This document shows, piece after piece, positions 39,572 to 48,949 of a stretch of 64,000 nt of DNA. Below the pieces are notes generated by a model. It had not been told where the DNA came from and searched no databases. It saw only the letters and a program-made list of their open reading frames with translations. Within the stretch, counting starts at the first letter, position 1. Each line of letters starts with the position of its first letter. The translations under genes were made by a program, and so were the position numbers. The DNA comes from an uncultured Lachnospiraceae bacterium (GTDB lineage Bacteria > Bacillota > Clostridia > Lachnospirales > Lachnospiraceae), in contig CACWKX010000008.1 of assembly GCA_902761585.1 (NCBI GenBank), positions 1 through 64,000 on the forward strand, in the 5' to 3' direction.

Positions 39572-41637
39572 CAGCGCTCCTCCTTTCCCTGCTGTGCCGA
39601 CTGCGCCTGGACATCTCCCATCTGCCGTCTGTTCAACTGCGCGGACCGCGGCTGTGCCGTCCGCACCTGAACGTCTCCCTCGTTCTGTTCGCTCTGTTCC
39701 TTTTGCTCCTGCGGAATCTGCCGGATGCTGGTCGTCTGCTGTCCTTCTGGCTGCGGTTCCTCAGGTCCATTCTCCTGCATCTCCTCTGCACCCTGCAGCT
39801 GAAGCTGATAGATTCTCCTGTAGATAGGGCTCTTTTCCAGAAGTTCCCTGTGCGTCCCCTGTGCAGCCACCCTTCCTTTATCAAGGACAAGGATGCTGTC
39901 CGCATGCATCAGCGTGCTGATTCTGTGTGAAATCAGGATCACCGTGCTGCCGGCTGTCCGTGTTTTCAGCGCTTCCCGGATCTTCGCATCGGTCTCGGCG
40001 TCGACAGCGGACAGCGAATCGTCAAAGATCATGATCTCCGGCTGACGGATCAGCATCTGCGCAATCGCCGTGCGTTGCTTCTGCCCGCCGGAGAGCGTCA
40101 CACCCCGCTCGCCGACATAAGTATCGTATCCTTTCGTGAAATGATCGATTGTGTCGTCCAGGCTGGCGATCCGGGCTGCCCGGCGCACTTCATCCAGCAC
40201 CACGCGTTTCTGAGTGATGGCGATGTTCTCTGACAGGGTCCGCGAAAACAGATAAGGTTCCTGCAGAACCATCCCGACATGCTGCCTGAGGTAGGCTGTC
40301 TGAATGTTCGAGATATCTGTATCCCCGATCAGGATCCTCCCGCCGCCATCCGGCAGGTCATAAAGTCTGTCCAGAAGGTGCATCAGCGTTGACTTACCGC
40401 TTCCGGTTCCGCCAAGGATTCCGAAGACGCTGCCGCCCCTGATCCGGAACGATACATCCCGCAGCACCTCTCCCTGCCCGTTGTCATATGCATAGCTCAC
40501 ATGTTCAAACACAATGTCGCGGTTCATCGGCGGGCAGACAGCCCCCGGCGCATCCTGCTCCACTTCGGCGTTCATAATATATCGAAGTCTATCGATTGAT
40601 ATGCCCGTCTTGGACAGCTCGGCGATGGTTCGGCCAAGGGCACGGATCGGCCAGTTCAGCAGCTCATTGTAAGAGATGAACGCGATCAACTCCCCTGCCG
40701 TGATGCGGCCGGTCGCAGCCAGGTACGACCCGTAGACAAGAATGACCAGCGTCTGGAGGTATGACACCAGATCCCCGCTCGTCCAGAACATGGACAGCAC
40801 CTTCATCAGATGAACCCAGTATCCGGTGTAGATCCGGTTCTGTTCCTCGAAGCGGCGGCGCTCATAGAGCTCCCGTCCGAATGCTCTCACCACGCGTACG
40901 CCTGTCAGGTTCTCCTGCGCAATCGTGGACAGCTTTCCCTCCTCCTCGTCGGCCTTCTCAAAAGCCGCACCGATCCGGCTGTGAAAGAACAGGCTGTAGA
41001 GAACAATCACCGGGATAAAGACAGCTGCTGCAGCGGCAAGCCTCACATGAATCCGAAACATGAAAAACAGCGACAGCCCCATCAGGATCAGTGTACGAAG
41101 CAGCGCCGACAGCTGGTCTGACAGAAACGTTTTTACCGTGTCAACATCACTCGTACAGCGCTGGATAATATCACCGGTCGCATTCTCGCTGTGCCATGCG
41201 TAGGGCAGGTGCAGAATGTGCCCGAACAGATCATCCCGCATCGTCTTGACCAGCTTTTCCGCCCCCTTCGTGTTAAAAAACTCAAAGAAATAGCGGAATA
41301 CCGCCCGCACCGCAGCGACGCCTGCCACCAGAACCGCAATCAGCCACAGATGGCTTCTGATTCCATCAATTCCGCCGGCAGCCTTCACAAAGGCGGACAG
41401 CCAGGACGGGACGGAGGTGCTTCCCGTGTCGATCACGGAGTCCACTGTAAAGCCGATGATCTTCGGATTTGCCAGATCAAGCAGGGATACCACGCAGGCG
41501 CTGAAAATCGCCGCGGCAAACCATCTCTTTGATCCCCGCAGGAAATGAAGCACCATGCTCCACCTCGTCGGGTACTGCATGGTGCTCAGATTCTGATGTC
41601 TCGTTTGTATTGATTGCTTCCTATTATCCATATACAA
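39571..41637 (-). CDS. ABC exporter, degenerate half (heterodimer A)
   Basis: A 688-residue half exporter with six membrane helices (about 30-330), Walker A LGGTGSGKSTLMH, signature VTLSGGQKQR and Walker B IMIFDDSLSAVD, in which the catalytic Glu is Asp, the mark of the degenerate subunit of heterodimeric exporters. A 90-residue C-terminal tail, rich in Gln, Glu and Pro, follows. The start may be the TTG at 41637 or the ATG six bases later; AAGGA stands ten bases before the TTG. Directly downstream of the lactate dehydrogenase gene by 13 bases, so the three genes are one transcript. Confidence 0.9.
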   Translation of the reverse strand: MYMDNRKQSIQTRHQNLSTMQYPTRWSMVLHFLRGSKRWFAAAIFSACVVSLLDLANPKIIGFTVDSVIDTGSTSVPSWLSAFVKAAGGIDGIRSHLWLIAVLVAGVAAVRAVFRYFFEFFNTKGAEKLVKTMRDDLFGHILHLPYAWHSENATGDIIQRCTSDVDTVKTFLSDQLSALLRTLILMGLSLFFMFRIHVRLAAAAAVFIPVIVLYSLFFHSRIGAAFEKADEEEGKLSTIAQENLTGVRVVRAFGRELYERRRFEEQNRIYTGYWVHLMKVLSMFWTSGDLVSYLQTLVILVYGSYLAATGRITAGELIAFISYNELLNWPIRALGRTIAELSKTGISIDRLRYIMNAEVEQDAPGAVCPPMNRDIVFEHVSYAYDNGQGEVLRDVSFRIRGGSVFGILGGTGSGKSTLMHLLDRLYDLPDGGGRILIGDTDISNIQTAYLRQHVGMVLQEPYLFSRTLSENIAITQKRVVLDEVRRAARIASLDDTIDHFTKGYDTYVGERGVTLSGGQKQRTAIAQMLIRQPEIMIFDDSLSAVDAETDAKIREALKTRTAGSTVILISHRISTLMHADSILVLDKGRVAAQGTHRELLEKSPIYRRIYQLQLQGAEEMQENGPEEPQPEGQQTTSIRQIPQEQKEQSEQNEGDVQVRTAQPRSAQLNRRQMGDVQAQSAQQGKEER

Positions 41638-41650
41638 GTCTTTGTTTTCC

Positions 41651-42604
41651 TTATGCTCCGACCGATTCCAGAAGCTCCCTCAGGTGTGCGTGGCAGACTT
41701 CTAGATCTCTCCTTCCTTCCTCGTCGAGCGTCAGTTCGATCACGCGACTGATTCCATCGCTTCCAATGATACAGGGCATGCTCATCGCGACATCATCGAT
41801 GCCATACTGCCCGCGGAGCACAGTGGAAACGGGGACGACGCAGCGCTCATTTCGCACGATTGCCCCGATCAGGCGGCAGGCCGCAAGGGACACCCCGGCG
41901 CTGGTATACCCCTTCAGCTGGACAATCTCCGGACCGATCACCTTCGTCTCATTCAAAAGCTTCTCCTTGTCGATGGGAACAGCCGGCTGAAACTTCTCCC
42001 CGATCTCCTGAAACGGCACCCCAACGATGTTGACCGTGTTCCACGGAATGAAGGACGTCTCCCCGTGCTCACCGAGAACGAACCCGGTCACATTCTTGGC
42101 ATCGACGCCGCACAGATCGCCCAGCATCTTGTTGAAGCGCGCGGTATCCAGGAGCGTCCCCGTTCCGAAGATCCGGTCTACCGGATAGTTGTATTTCTTC
42201 TGGAAATAGTACGTCAGAATATCGAGCGGGTTCGATATGATGATCAGGATGGCTTCCCGCGTGTACCGGGTAATGTTCGCCATGACCCCATTCATCACCT
42301 CGATGTTCCGCTTCAGCAGAATGCTCCTGTCGTATTCACCCTTGACAATACTTGGCCCCGCCGTCACCACGATGATCTGCGCATCCGCACAGTCCGGATA
42401 GTCGCCAACCCGGATGCTCGTATTGGTGCTGTACTCAAATGCGGTCGTATGACTGGCATCCAGGACCGCTCCCAGTGCCTTGTCCCGGTTTCGGTTGATC
42501 ACCACGATCTCATCGATGATGCTCAAACGCAGAACCGAATCCAGAACCGCATTTCCAACCTTTCCTGCTCCAACGATCACGAGCTTGCCAGACTTCACAG
42601 ACAT
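41651..42604 (-). CDS. Lactate/malate dehydrogenase family enzyme
   Basis: A 317-residue NAD-linked L-2-hydroxyacid dehydrogenase. NAD fold IVGAGKVGNAVLDS (about 9-22), SNPLDILTYYFQ (about 126-137) and the catalytic His in GEHGETSFIPW (about 178-188), with Arg in GTGTLLDTARF. The loop that sets specificity, TAGPSIVKGEYDRS, is one residue longer than usual and has Ile/Val where lactate dehydrogenase has Gln and malate dehydrogenase Arg, so the substrate may be a bulkier or different 2-oxo acid. RBS GAGGAGG. Lies between the RsiV-like gene and the exporter. Confidence 0.82.
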   Translation of the reverse strand: MSVKSGKLVIVGAGKVGNAVLDSVLRLSIIDEIVVINRNRDKALGAVLDASHTTAFEYSTNTSIRVGDYPDCADAQIIVVTAGPSIVKGEYDRSILLKRNIEVMNGVMANITRYTREAILIIISNPLDILTYYFQKKYNYPVDRIFGTGTLLDTARFNKMLGDLCGVDAKNVTGFVLGEHGETSFIPWNTVNIVGVPFQEIGEKFQPAVPIDKEKLLNETKVIGPEIVQLKGYTSAGVSLAACRLIGAIVRNERCVVPVSTVLRGQYGIDDVAMSMPCIIGSDGISRVIELTLDEEGRRDLEVCHAHLRELLESVGA

Positions 42605-42676
42605 CTCTGTTCCTCCTCTTCAGACAGCCAAATTACGTCTTCTCAGCCGGTATTATAGAACGGTTTCGCAAAACAA

Positions 42677-44401
42677 TCACCCTGCAAACACGGTTCCGTC
42701 GAAAAGTGTCTCCAGTTCGAATCCGCTCACCTGCTGCGGCCAGTCAGAGAAGTCGCCGCTCACCCGTGCAATTTTATCCTCTCCTGCTGCAGGCTTCAGA
42801 TCCACCGTCCCTGCGCCATCCGTCCGCAAAATCGTGAACACAGTACCTTCCGGGTAGGATGCCTTTCCTGTCTGCTCTCCGCTTTCCGAGACGGTCTCAA
42901 ACTCAGCCGCCTGTTTCAGGGTCAGCCGGATATTATCTGCGTCTGCCTGATAGTATGGATCGCTGCTGACCGGATATCCCGCTTCAGCCGTATAGGCTTT
43001 GCAGGCCTGGTAGGTGCTCATGGCATCCATCCGGGTCGAAAGCAGCATGCTGCCCGGATCGGTCAGCGCATTCGTATCATCACTGTATGCGCGCTCATAG
43101 CTGCCGCTTTGGCCGATCTCTGCCGTCTCACTCCCGTTATCTGTTTCGGTCGATCTCACGCCGAGATTGTACGGGTCCAGACGCCCCTCGTCTGCAGAAG
43201 GCGGCGTCTGCTCAGCCGGTGCTCCATTTCCAAGCGAGAAGACCTTCAGGATCTGGTAATCATTGTCCGACTTGCAGAAAGTGTAAAGCTGATAGCGGCT
43301 GTTCGACCTGATGAGATAAAGCTCCGTGCTGTAATATGGAAAATCCGAAAGCGTCAGCGCCTGGTCGTTCACGCTGACGGTAAAATCCTTGTACGCCCCT
43401 GTCTCGTCCATCTCGCCGCCGACAGTGATGCGGTCAACTGCCCCATCTCCTGTGACATCCGCCCGGATGCCCGTATCCTGGTCAAATGGAACAACGAATG
43501 TCTCCGGAACCTGGCTGTATCTGGAGTGAAACAGACCAGGATCTTCCTCGAAGGAAAGCTGGATCTCCTGCTGCCCCTCCGCATAGCATCCCAGCGTGTA
43601 AGGCGGAAAGACAAGGTTCACGCCAAGCGGGGTCAGATACCAGTGAAACAAGACCGACTGATCCTGCCCGGCATCCCTCTGCTTCATGGAAGAGGCCAGC
43701 TTTTCCTTCTCCGGCGGGAAGCTCAGTTCCGGATACTCCTGGGAGAGCTTCTGCACAACACGGGCTGCCGCCGCATCGCAGTCCTGCACCACGTCTGTGA
43801 AAGCCAGAAGCTGTCCGCTCCTGCTGTCATAGGCTGTCCCGGTTTTCTCATAGTAACCGTGAGCGCCTCCCAGATAGTTGGAGTCGTTCTCCACAATACT
43901 GAAAGCGATCCCGTCTGCCCTGGCAATCTTAGCTTCGCATTCCTGGGAACAGGAAACATCCGTATTGCCATCTTGGTGGATTTCTTTTGCGGACTCTGTC
44001 AGTGTCTTCAGCGCCTCGAGGGAGGACGCCTTCTTTTCGCTGTTGTATTGAGAGAGCGCACTGCTGAGTGCAGAAAAGCGCGCCTCCTCCATCGGAATAT
44101 GAATCTCCGGGTATGAAATCTGGGCCAGAAGCTCCTCCCCGCTCTGCTGCCCGCTGGCATACCTGAAGTATCCTCGGATCGTCGGGTGAAGCAGCAGGGC
44201 TGTCTCTGACTCCGCATCTTCCTTCGTATCCGTCTCAGATTTTCTCTCAGCGCCGGCCTCCGCGTCTGATTCCGCACCATAGGCTGTCAGCCCTGCGTAC
44301 GCCAGGATGCCTGCTGCCGGTCCCGTTCCAAAGCTCCAGAACGCCAGTCCTGCACAAAGAACTCCCGCGATCAGGCGGCCCGCACATTTTCTGTCTGCCA
44401 T
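42677..44401 (-). CDS. Secreted DUF3298/RsiV-like protein
   Basis: A 574-residue exported protein. The hydrophobic stretch at about 10-32 (LIAGVLCAGLAFWSF) is a signal peptide or anchor. Residues about 70-300 carry the DUF3298-type pattern (YPEIHIP...; NYLGGAHGYYEKTGTAYDSRSGQLL; FHWYLTPLGVNLVFPPYTLG) as in RsiV and PdaC. About 300-420 looks like a beta-propeller or bulb with VTGDGAVDRITVGG, and the end is a further unknown region. RsiV relatives bind lysozyme or sense the wall. The ATG at 44401 follows AGGAGAG; the earlier frame to 44488 has no start signal. Confidence 0.75.
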   Translation of the reverse strand: MADRKCAGRLIAGVLCAGLAFWSFGTGPAAGILAYAGLTAYGAESDAEAGAERKSETDTKEDAESETALLLHPTIRGYFRYASGQQSGEELLAQISYPEIHIPMEEARFSALSSALSQYNSEKKASSLEALKTLTESAKEIHQDGNTDVSCSQECEAKIARADGIAFSIVENDSNYLGGAHGYYEKTGTAYDSRSGQLLAFTDVVQDCDAAAARVVQKLSQEYPELSFPPEKEKLASSMKQRDAGQDQSVLFHWYLTPLGVNLVFPPYTLGCYAEGQQEIQLSFEEDPGLFHSRYSQVPETFVVPFDQDTGIRADVTGDGAVDRITVGGEMDETGAYKDFTVSVNDQALTLSDFPYYSTELYLIRSNSRYQLYTFCKSDNDYQILKVFSLGNGAPAEQTPPSADEGRLDPYNLGVRSTETDNGSETAEIGQSGSYERAYSDDTNALTDPGSMLLSTRMDAMSTYQACKAYTAEAGYPVSSDPYYQADADNIRLTLKQAAEFETVSESGEQTGKASYPEGTVFTILRTDGAGTVDLKPAAGEDKIARVSGDFSDWPQQVSGFELETLFDGTVFAG

Positions 44402-44534
44402 CTCCCTTCTCTCCTTTCTTCGATTGCCCTCTGTGAGCAGCCCAGACATCACGCCCGGCCTGTCTCCCATCTCCTCACTTTCTTCCATTCGATACCAGTT
44501 TTTCCACTTCCCATCAGCCGACAGAGCAGCCTAA

Positions 44535-45107
44535 TTACCGGATCACTTCCGAGGGCGTATAGATGCAGTCTGGCCTTTTATCATGTTCGCCGGCCGGCAC
44601 CTTGTCCAGGATCTGGAAGTCGAAGGCGACCGCCGCCGTCTGAAGGTGCGGGTGAAGGTCCAGGTACCGGTCATAGAACCCGCCACCGTATCCGATCCGG
44701 CTGCGCCGTCTGTCAAAGGCAACCCCCGGCATGATCATGAGAACAGCCCCATCCGGGTCCGGCGCGCGCCTGGCTCCCTCTTCCTCCGACGGCTCCAGGA
44801 TCCCCATCACACCGGGCTTCACTTGTCCAAAATGCCTGATTTCGTAAAAGTGGAGCTGTCTTTTCTCCAGGTCGGTCTTCGGCACAGCGACCTTCTTCCC
44901 GTCTTCCCAGGCCCGCTGAATCAGTGTCCTGGTCTCTGCCTCCCCGGGAAGGCTCATATAGATGTAAATGACACTGCAGCTTCTGTACGCGCCGCTCCCC
45001 AGAACCCTCTGCCAGATTTCCTGACTCCGCTGCCCGATCTCTTCCCGGGTCATCTGCGCGCGAAGCCTGCGGATCTGCGCACGGATGGCCTTCTTCTCCT
45101 CATCCAT
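44535..45107 (-). CDS. 5-formyltetrahydrofolate cyclo-ligase
   Basis: A 190-residue enzyme converting 5-formyl-THF to 5,10-methenyl-THF with ATP. The family signature GYGGGFYDRYL (about 140-150) and MIMPGVAFDRRRSRIG just before it, plus the N-terminal basic KKAIRAQIRRLRAQM and IYIYMSLPGEAET, are visible. The ATG at 45107 follows GGGGGC. A folate salvage or housekeeping role. It is 80 bases downstream of the MalY/PatB gene. Confidence 0.92.
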   Translation of the reverse strand: MDEEKKAIRAQIRRLRAQMTREEIGQRSQEIWQRVLGSGAYRSCSVIYIYMSLPGEAETRTLIQRAWEDGKKVAVPKTDLEKRQLHFYEIRHFGQVKPGVMGILEPSEEEGARRAPDPDGAVLMIMPGVAFDRRRSRIGYGGGFYDRYLDLHPHLQTAAVAFDFQILDKVPAGEHDKRPDCIYTPSEVIR

Positions 45108-45185
45108 TTCCACTCACGCCCCCTGACATTGCCTGACGCAGGTCTTATTGGCTGCGTGGTCCAATCACAGCCCTGCTGCGCCGGC

Positions 45186-46367
45186 TTACGCTTCGAAAGT
45201 TCTCCGGATCCGCTCCATCGTCTCCTCGAGGGTCGCGCGCTGGCAGGCAGTATTGATCCGCTGAAAGCCTCTTCCGGCACTCCCGAAAATCTTTCCGGAA
45301 TCCAGCCACAGCTTTGCCTCGTAGATGATCTTCTGGTCTATCTCCCCGGACGACAGCCCTGTCCCGCGAAAATCAAGCCACAGCAGGTAGGTTCCCTCCA
45401 GATGGACCACCTTGATCTTTTTGAAATGCTCCTGTGCGTAGCGATACACATAATCGATGTTTCCCTTTACATAGGAAAGCATCGCATGATACCACTCTTC
45501 CCCGTGCTCATATGCCGCCTGGCAGGCCGTCAGTCCAAAGGCTGACAGCTGGCTCATTCCTGCTGCGCTGACCTCCCTCAGAAAACGCTTCCGCAGCTGG
45601 ACGTCCGGAATAAAGATGTTCGACAGCAGCATCGTCGCGAGATTGAAGGTCTTGCTGGGCGCCGTGCAGATGACAGATATCTGCTCGAATTCAGGGCTCA
45701 GCGTCGCAAAGACATGGTGTTCCCCCTCGAAAATGAAGTCGTTGTGAATCTCGTCACTGACGACAATCACGTTGTGACGGACGCAGATCTCCCCGATCTT
45801 CATCAGCTCATCGCGTGTCCAGACTCTTCCGACCGGATTGTGCGGACTGCACATCAAAAACAGGCCGATGTCATTCTCCTCAATCTTGCGCTCGAAATCA
45901 TCAAAATCGATGTGGTAGCGGTTGTCCTCCCCCAGGTAGAGATCGCTGCTGACCACATTTCTCCCGTTCTCCAGAATCACCTCGCTGAACGGATAGTAGA
46001 CGGGCTGCTGAATAAGGACGTTATCGCCTTCCCTTGTATAGGCTCTGACCGCCATCGCCAGAGCGAACACAACACCCGGCGTCTTGATTAGCCACTCCGG
46101 ATGAATCCCCCAGCCGTGATGGCGCTCCATCCAGCCGGCAACCGCCTGAAAATAAGCCTCCCCGGACTCAGTGTAACCGAACACACCGTTCTTCGCGCGC
46201 TCCACCAGCGCATCCTCCACATAGGACGAGGTTCGAAAATCCATGTCTGCGACCCAGAGCGGGAGCACATCCTCCGGCAGCCCCCTGCGCTTTGCGAAGT
46301 CATATTTCAGGCAGTCTGTATTTCTGCGGTCAACGTATGTGTCAAAATCGAGATTTCTCTCCGCCAT
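45186..46367 (-). CDS. MalY/PatB-type PLP C-S lyase
   Basis: A 393-residue fold-type I PLP enzyme of the MalY/PatB group (cystathionine beta-lyase-like). LPLWVADMDFRTSS is the family start, VVSDEIHNDFIF gives the PLP Asp/His region, and the Schiff-base Lys is in TAPSKTFNLA (about 235-244); the C-terminal Arg is in GFQRINTACQR. It would cleave C-S bonds of cystathionine or cysteine. The second of two adjacent ATG codons (46367) lies seven bases after GGAGG. Divergent from the MarR gene. Confidence 0.9.
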   Translation of the reverse strand: MAERNLDFDTYVDRRNTDCLKYDFAKRRGLPEDVLPLWVADMDFRTSSYVEDALVERAKNGVFGYTESGEAYFQAVAGWMERHHGWGIHPEWLIKTPGVVFALAMAVRAYTREGDNVLIQQPVYYPFSEVILENGRNVVSSDLYLGEDNRYHIDFDDFERKIEENDIGLFLMCSPHNPVGRVWTRDELMKIGEICVRHNVIVVSDEIHNDFIFEGEHHVFATLSPEFEQISVICTAPSKTFNLATMLLSNIFIPDVQLRKRFLREVSAAGMSQLSAFGLTACQAAYEHGEEWYHAMLSYVKGNIDYVYRYAQEHFKKIKVVHLEGTYLLWLDFRGTGLSSGEIDQKIIYEAKLWLDSGKIFGSAGRGFQRINTACQRATLEETMERIRRTFEA

Positions 46368-46513
46368 CATCAATCCTCCGTCTGTTCCTGTATGTACCGG
46401 CCAATGGTGCAGCCGCCCTTCCTTTCTTTCATCATAACATGGATACTCTTCCCAATGCGCGAAGAAATTGACACAGATTGACATGCCTTGTGCAGAATGT
46501 TTCCGCTTTTATT

Positions 46514-46604
46514 ATGTAGCGTGCTACATTTTGGAGCATCTCACAATTTCACCTCGGAAGCATAAGGCATATAATAGGTCTACGTTGAATTGTAGCATGC
46601 TACA
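46514..46604 (+). promoter_or_regulatory. marR-exporter promoter and paired MarR operators
   Basis: Plus-strand -35 TTTCAC (46547-46552), 17-base spacer, TATAAT (46570-46575). Dyads ATGTAGCGTGCTACAT (46514-46529) and the perfect palindrome TGTAGCATGCTACA (46591-46604) share the half site TGTAGC and bracket the promoter; the second overlaps the start of transcription. This fits self-repression by the MarR protein downstream. Confidence 0.7.
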
Positions 46605-46681
46605 TATATAGGACAATATGAAGCGGATACAGGCTGCATGGGTTCCTGCAGGTTCCATTTCAGAAAGGAGGGCTTTGGCGT

Positions 46682-47167
46682 GTGTACGATGATATCGGCC
46701 ACTTGATAAAGATTGTCGGTGAACGACTGAAATACCAGGCGGACATCCGTCTGAAAGAATCCGGGCTGACCATGAGCCAGTTCCAGACTATGTTTTTCAT
46801 CCATACGCACGGCGGTGCCGTGACGCAGAAGGAAATCGAGACGCATCTCCAGGTTTCACACCCGACGGTCGTCGGCATCATCTCCCGCATGGAGAAAAAA
46901 GGATTTCTGACGGTGGAGGTCAACCCGGACGACCACCGCGGACGAATCGTCCGGACAACGGAAAAGTCCGACCGGTTCCGGGACGAGTCCATCCGACAGA
47001 AACGGCAGGCCGAGCAGGAGCTTGTGCGCGGATTTACACCCGAGGAGGCTGTCGAGCTCAGGCGCCTTCTGCACAAGCTGCTGGACAATGTATCTGGAAA
47101 CAATCCTGACACAATTCCGGCAAAAACGATCCGTCCCAATCAGACTCAGAAGGAGGAACAGCTTTGA
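46682..47167 (+). CDS. MarR-family regulator
   Basis: A 161-residue winged-helix regulator. The MarR core is at about 25-110 (GLTMSQFQTMFFIHTHGG, VTQKEIETHLQVSHPTVVGIISRM, then the wing GFLTVEVNPDDHRGRIV). It starts at GTG with AAGGAGG ten bases upstream. Paired palindromes 46514-46604 precede it. Its stop overlaps the TTG start of the first exporter gene, so it heads a three-gene operon and most likely represses it until a ligand, perhaps the exported drug, binds. Confidence 0.9.
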   Translation: MYDDIGHLIKIVGERLKYQADIRLKESGLTMSQFQTMFFIHTHGGAVTQKEIETHLQVSHPTVVGIISRMEKKGFLTVEVNPDDHRGRIVRTTEKSDRFRDESIRQKRQAEQELVRGFTPEEAVELRRLLHKLLDNVSGNNPDTIPAKTIRPNQTQKEEQL

Positions 47168-48948
47168 TCAAGACACTGGCAAAAAGCCTTCGGGAATACA
47201 AACGGGAATCCATCCTCTCCCCGCTGCTGGTCTCGGGCGAGGTCATCATGGAAGTCATCATCCCGTTCCTGATGGCAAAGCTCATCGACCACATGGGAGA
47301 ACGGTCCATCCAGCCAGTCGTGTACTACGGTGTGTGGCTGCTGGTCATCTCATTTATCTCCCTGTTCTTCGGAGCAGCAGCCGCAGCAGAGTCCTCGAAG
47401 GCCTCCTGCGGGCTGGCAAAGAACCTGCGGCAGGACATCTTTGACCGCGTACAGACCTATTCCTTCCACGACATCAATCGCTTTTCGGAGGCTTCCCTGG
47501 TTACCCGCATGACAACCGATGTCACGAACGTCCAGAACGCCTTCGCAATGCTGGTACGCGGGGCTTTTCGTGCGCCACTGATGATCATTTTTTCGGTTGT
47601 GATGGCCATTTCCATCAACGGAAAAATGTCGTTGATTTTCCTGGTCATGATTCCGATTCTGGGAATCATTATCTTCGGCATCGCGATCAAGACGCATCCG
47701 ATCTTCGTCCGCATCTTCAAGCGCTATGATGCGATGAACAATGGCGTGCAGGAGAACATCCAGGGGATGCGCGTGGTCAAGTCCTTCGTACGGGAGGACT
47801 ATGAGAAGGACAAGTTTCACAAGGAATCGGAGGAGGTTCGGCACGACTTCACCCATGTTGAGAAGATTCTGGCCTTCAACACGCCTTCCATGCAGGCCTG
47901 CGTGTTTGCCTCCATCACCCTGATCAGCTATATCGGTGCCCGCCTGATCATCTCCACGAAGGGTTCCGCGCTGACCACAGGCGAACTTTCGTCCCTGATT
48001 AACTACGGTGTGCAGATCCTGGTTGCCATCATGATGCTGTCCTTCATCTTCGTGCTGTGTATGATCGCCGAGGAATCGGCGGAACGTATCGCGGAAGTTC
48101 TCTCCTACGACGCTACGATCACCTCACCCGAAAATGGACTGACACAGGTCGCCGACGGCCGCGTGGATTTTGACCATGTTTCCTTCAAATACTCAGACCG
48201 CAGCAAAAAATATGCGCTGTCCGATGTCAGTCTCCACATTCCGTCCGGATCCACGCTCGGCATCATCGGCGGAACCGGCTCATCAAAATCGTCCCTCGTA
48301 CAGCTGATCTCCAGACTCTACGATGTGTCTGAGGGATCCGTCAGCGTCGGCGGCGAGGATGTCCGGAAGTACAACCTCACAGTCCTGCGCGATCAGGTTG
48401 CCTGCGTTCTGCAGAAAAACGTCCTGTTCTCGGGTACGATCAGCGAGAACCTTCGCTGGGGAGACCCGGATGCCACAGATGAGGAAATCCGCCATGCATG
48501 CGAGCTGGCACAGGCTGACAGCTTTATCCAGGAGTTCCCGGACAAGTACCAGACGATGATCGCACAGGGTGGAACCAATGTATCGGGTGGCCAGAAGCAG
48601 CGGCTCTGCATCGCCCGGGCGCTTCTGAAAAAGCCGAAGATCCTGATCCTCGATGACTCGACCTCAGCCGTCGATACGAAGACGGACGCACTGATCCGCA
48701 AGGCGTTCCGCGAGGAGATTCCGGACACCACGAAGATCATCATTGCGCAGCGCGTCTCCTCCGTCCAGGATGCGGACAACATTATTGTCATGGACGGCGG
48801 ACGCATCGTTGAGCAGGGTACGCATGAGGAGCTGCTCGCAAAGCATGGCATCTACCGGGAGGTCTACGACTCCCAGACCCGCAGTGCCCAGCAGGACGAG
48901 ACAGAAACGCAGACAGGGGCACAGAATCAGGAAGAGAGGAATGCGTAA
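47164..48948 (+). CDS. ABC exporter half, degenerate (MarR operon)
   Basis: A 594-residue half exporter with six membrane helices and an ATPase. Walker A IGGTGSSKSSLVQ, signature VSGGQKQRL, Walker B ILILDDSTSAVD with Asp in place of the catalytic Glu, and QRVSS at the H-loop where His is replaced by Gln, so this is the non-catalytic half. It pairs with the product of 48950-50980. It starts at TTG, overlapping the marR stop by three bases, with AAGGAGG before it. Walker A has Ser for Gly (GSSKSS), also seen in degenerate sites. Confidence 0.88.
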   Translation: MIKTLAKSLREYKRESILSPLLVSGEVIMEVIIPFLMAKLIDHMGERSIQPVVYYGVWLLVISFISLFFGAAAAAESSKASCGLAKNLRQDIFDRVQTYSFHDINRFSEASLVTRMTTDVTNVQNAFAMLVRGAFRAPLMIIFSVVMAISINGKMSLIFLVMIPILGIIIFGIAIKTHPIFVRIFKRYDAMNNGVQENIQGMRVVKSFVREDYEKDKFHKESEEVRHDFTHVEKILAFNTPSMQACVFASITLISYIGARLIISTKGSALTTGELSSLINYGVQILVAIMMLSFIFVLCMIAEESAERIAEVLSYDATITSPENGLTQVADGRVDFDHVSFKYSDRSKKYALSDVSLHIPSGSTLGIIGGTGSSKSSLVQLISRLYDVSEGSVSVGGEDVRKYNLTVLRDQVACVLQKNVLFSGTISENLRWGDPDATDEEIRHACELAQADSFIQEFPDKYQTMIAQGGTNVSGGQKQRLCIARALLKKPKILILDDSTSAVDTKTDALIRKAFREEIPDTTKIIIAQRVSSVQDADNIIVMDGGRIVEQGTHEELLAKHGIYREVYDSQTRSAQQDETETQTGAQNQEERNA

Positions 48949-48949
48949 G

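Noticed and set aside
48743-48949. N-terminal extension of the second exporter half upstream of 48950
   Set aside because: It overlaps the first exporter gene in another frame and is Arg/Ser-rich shadow sequence; the start at 48950 is preferred.
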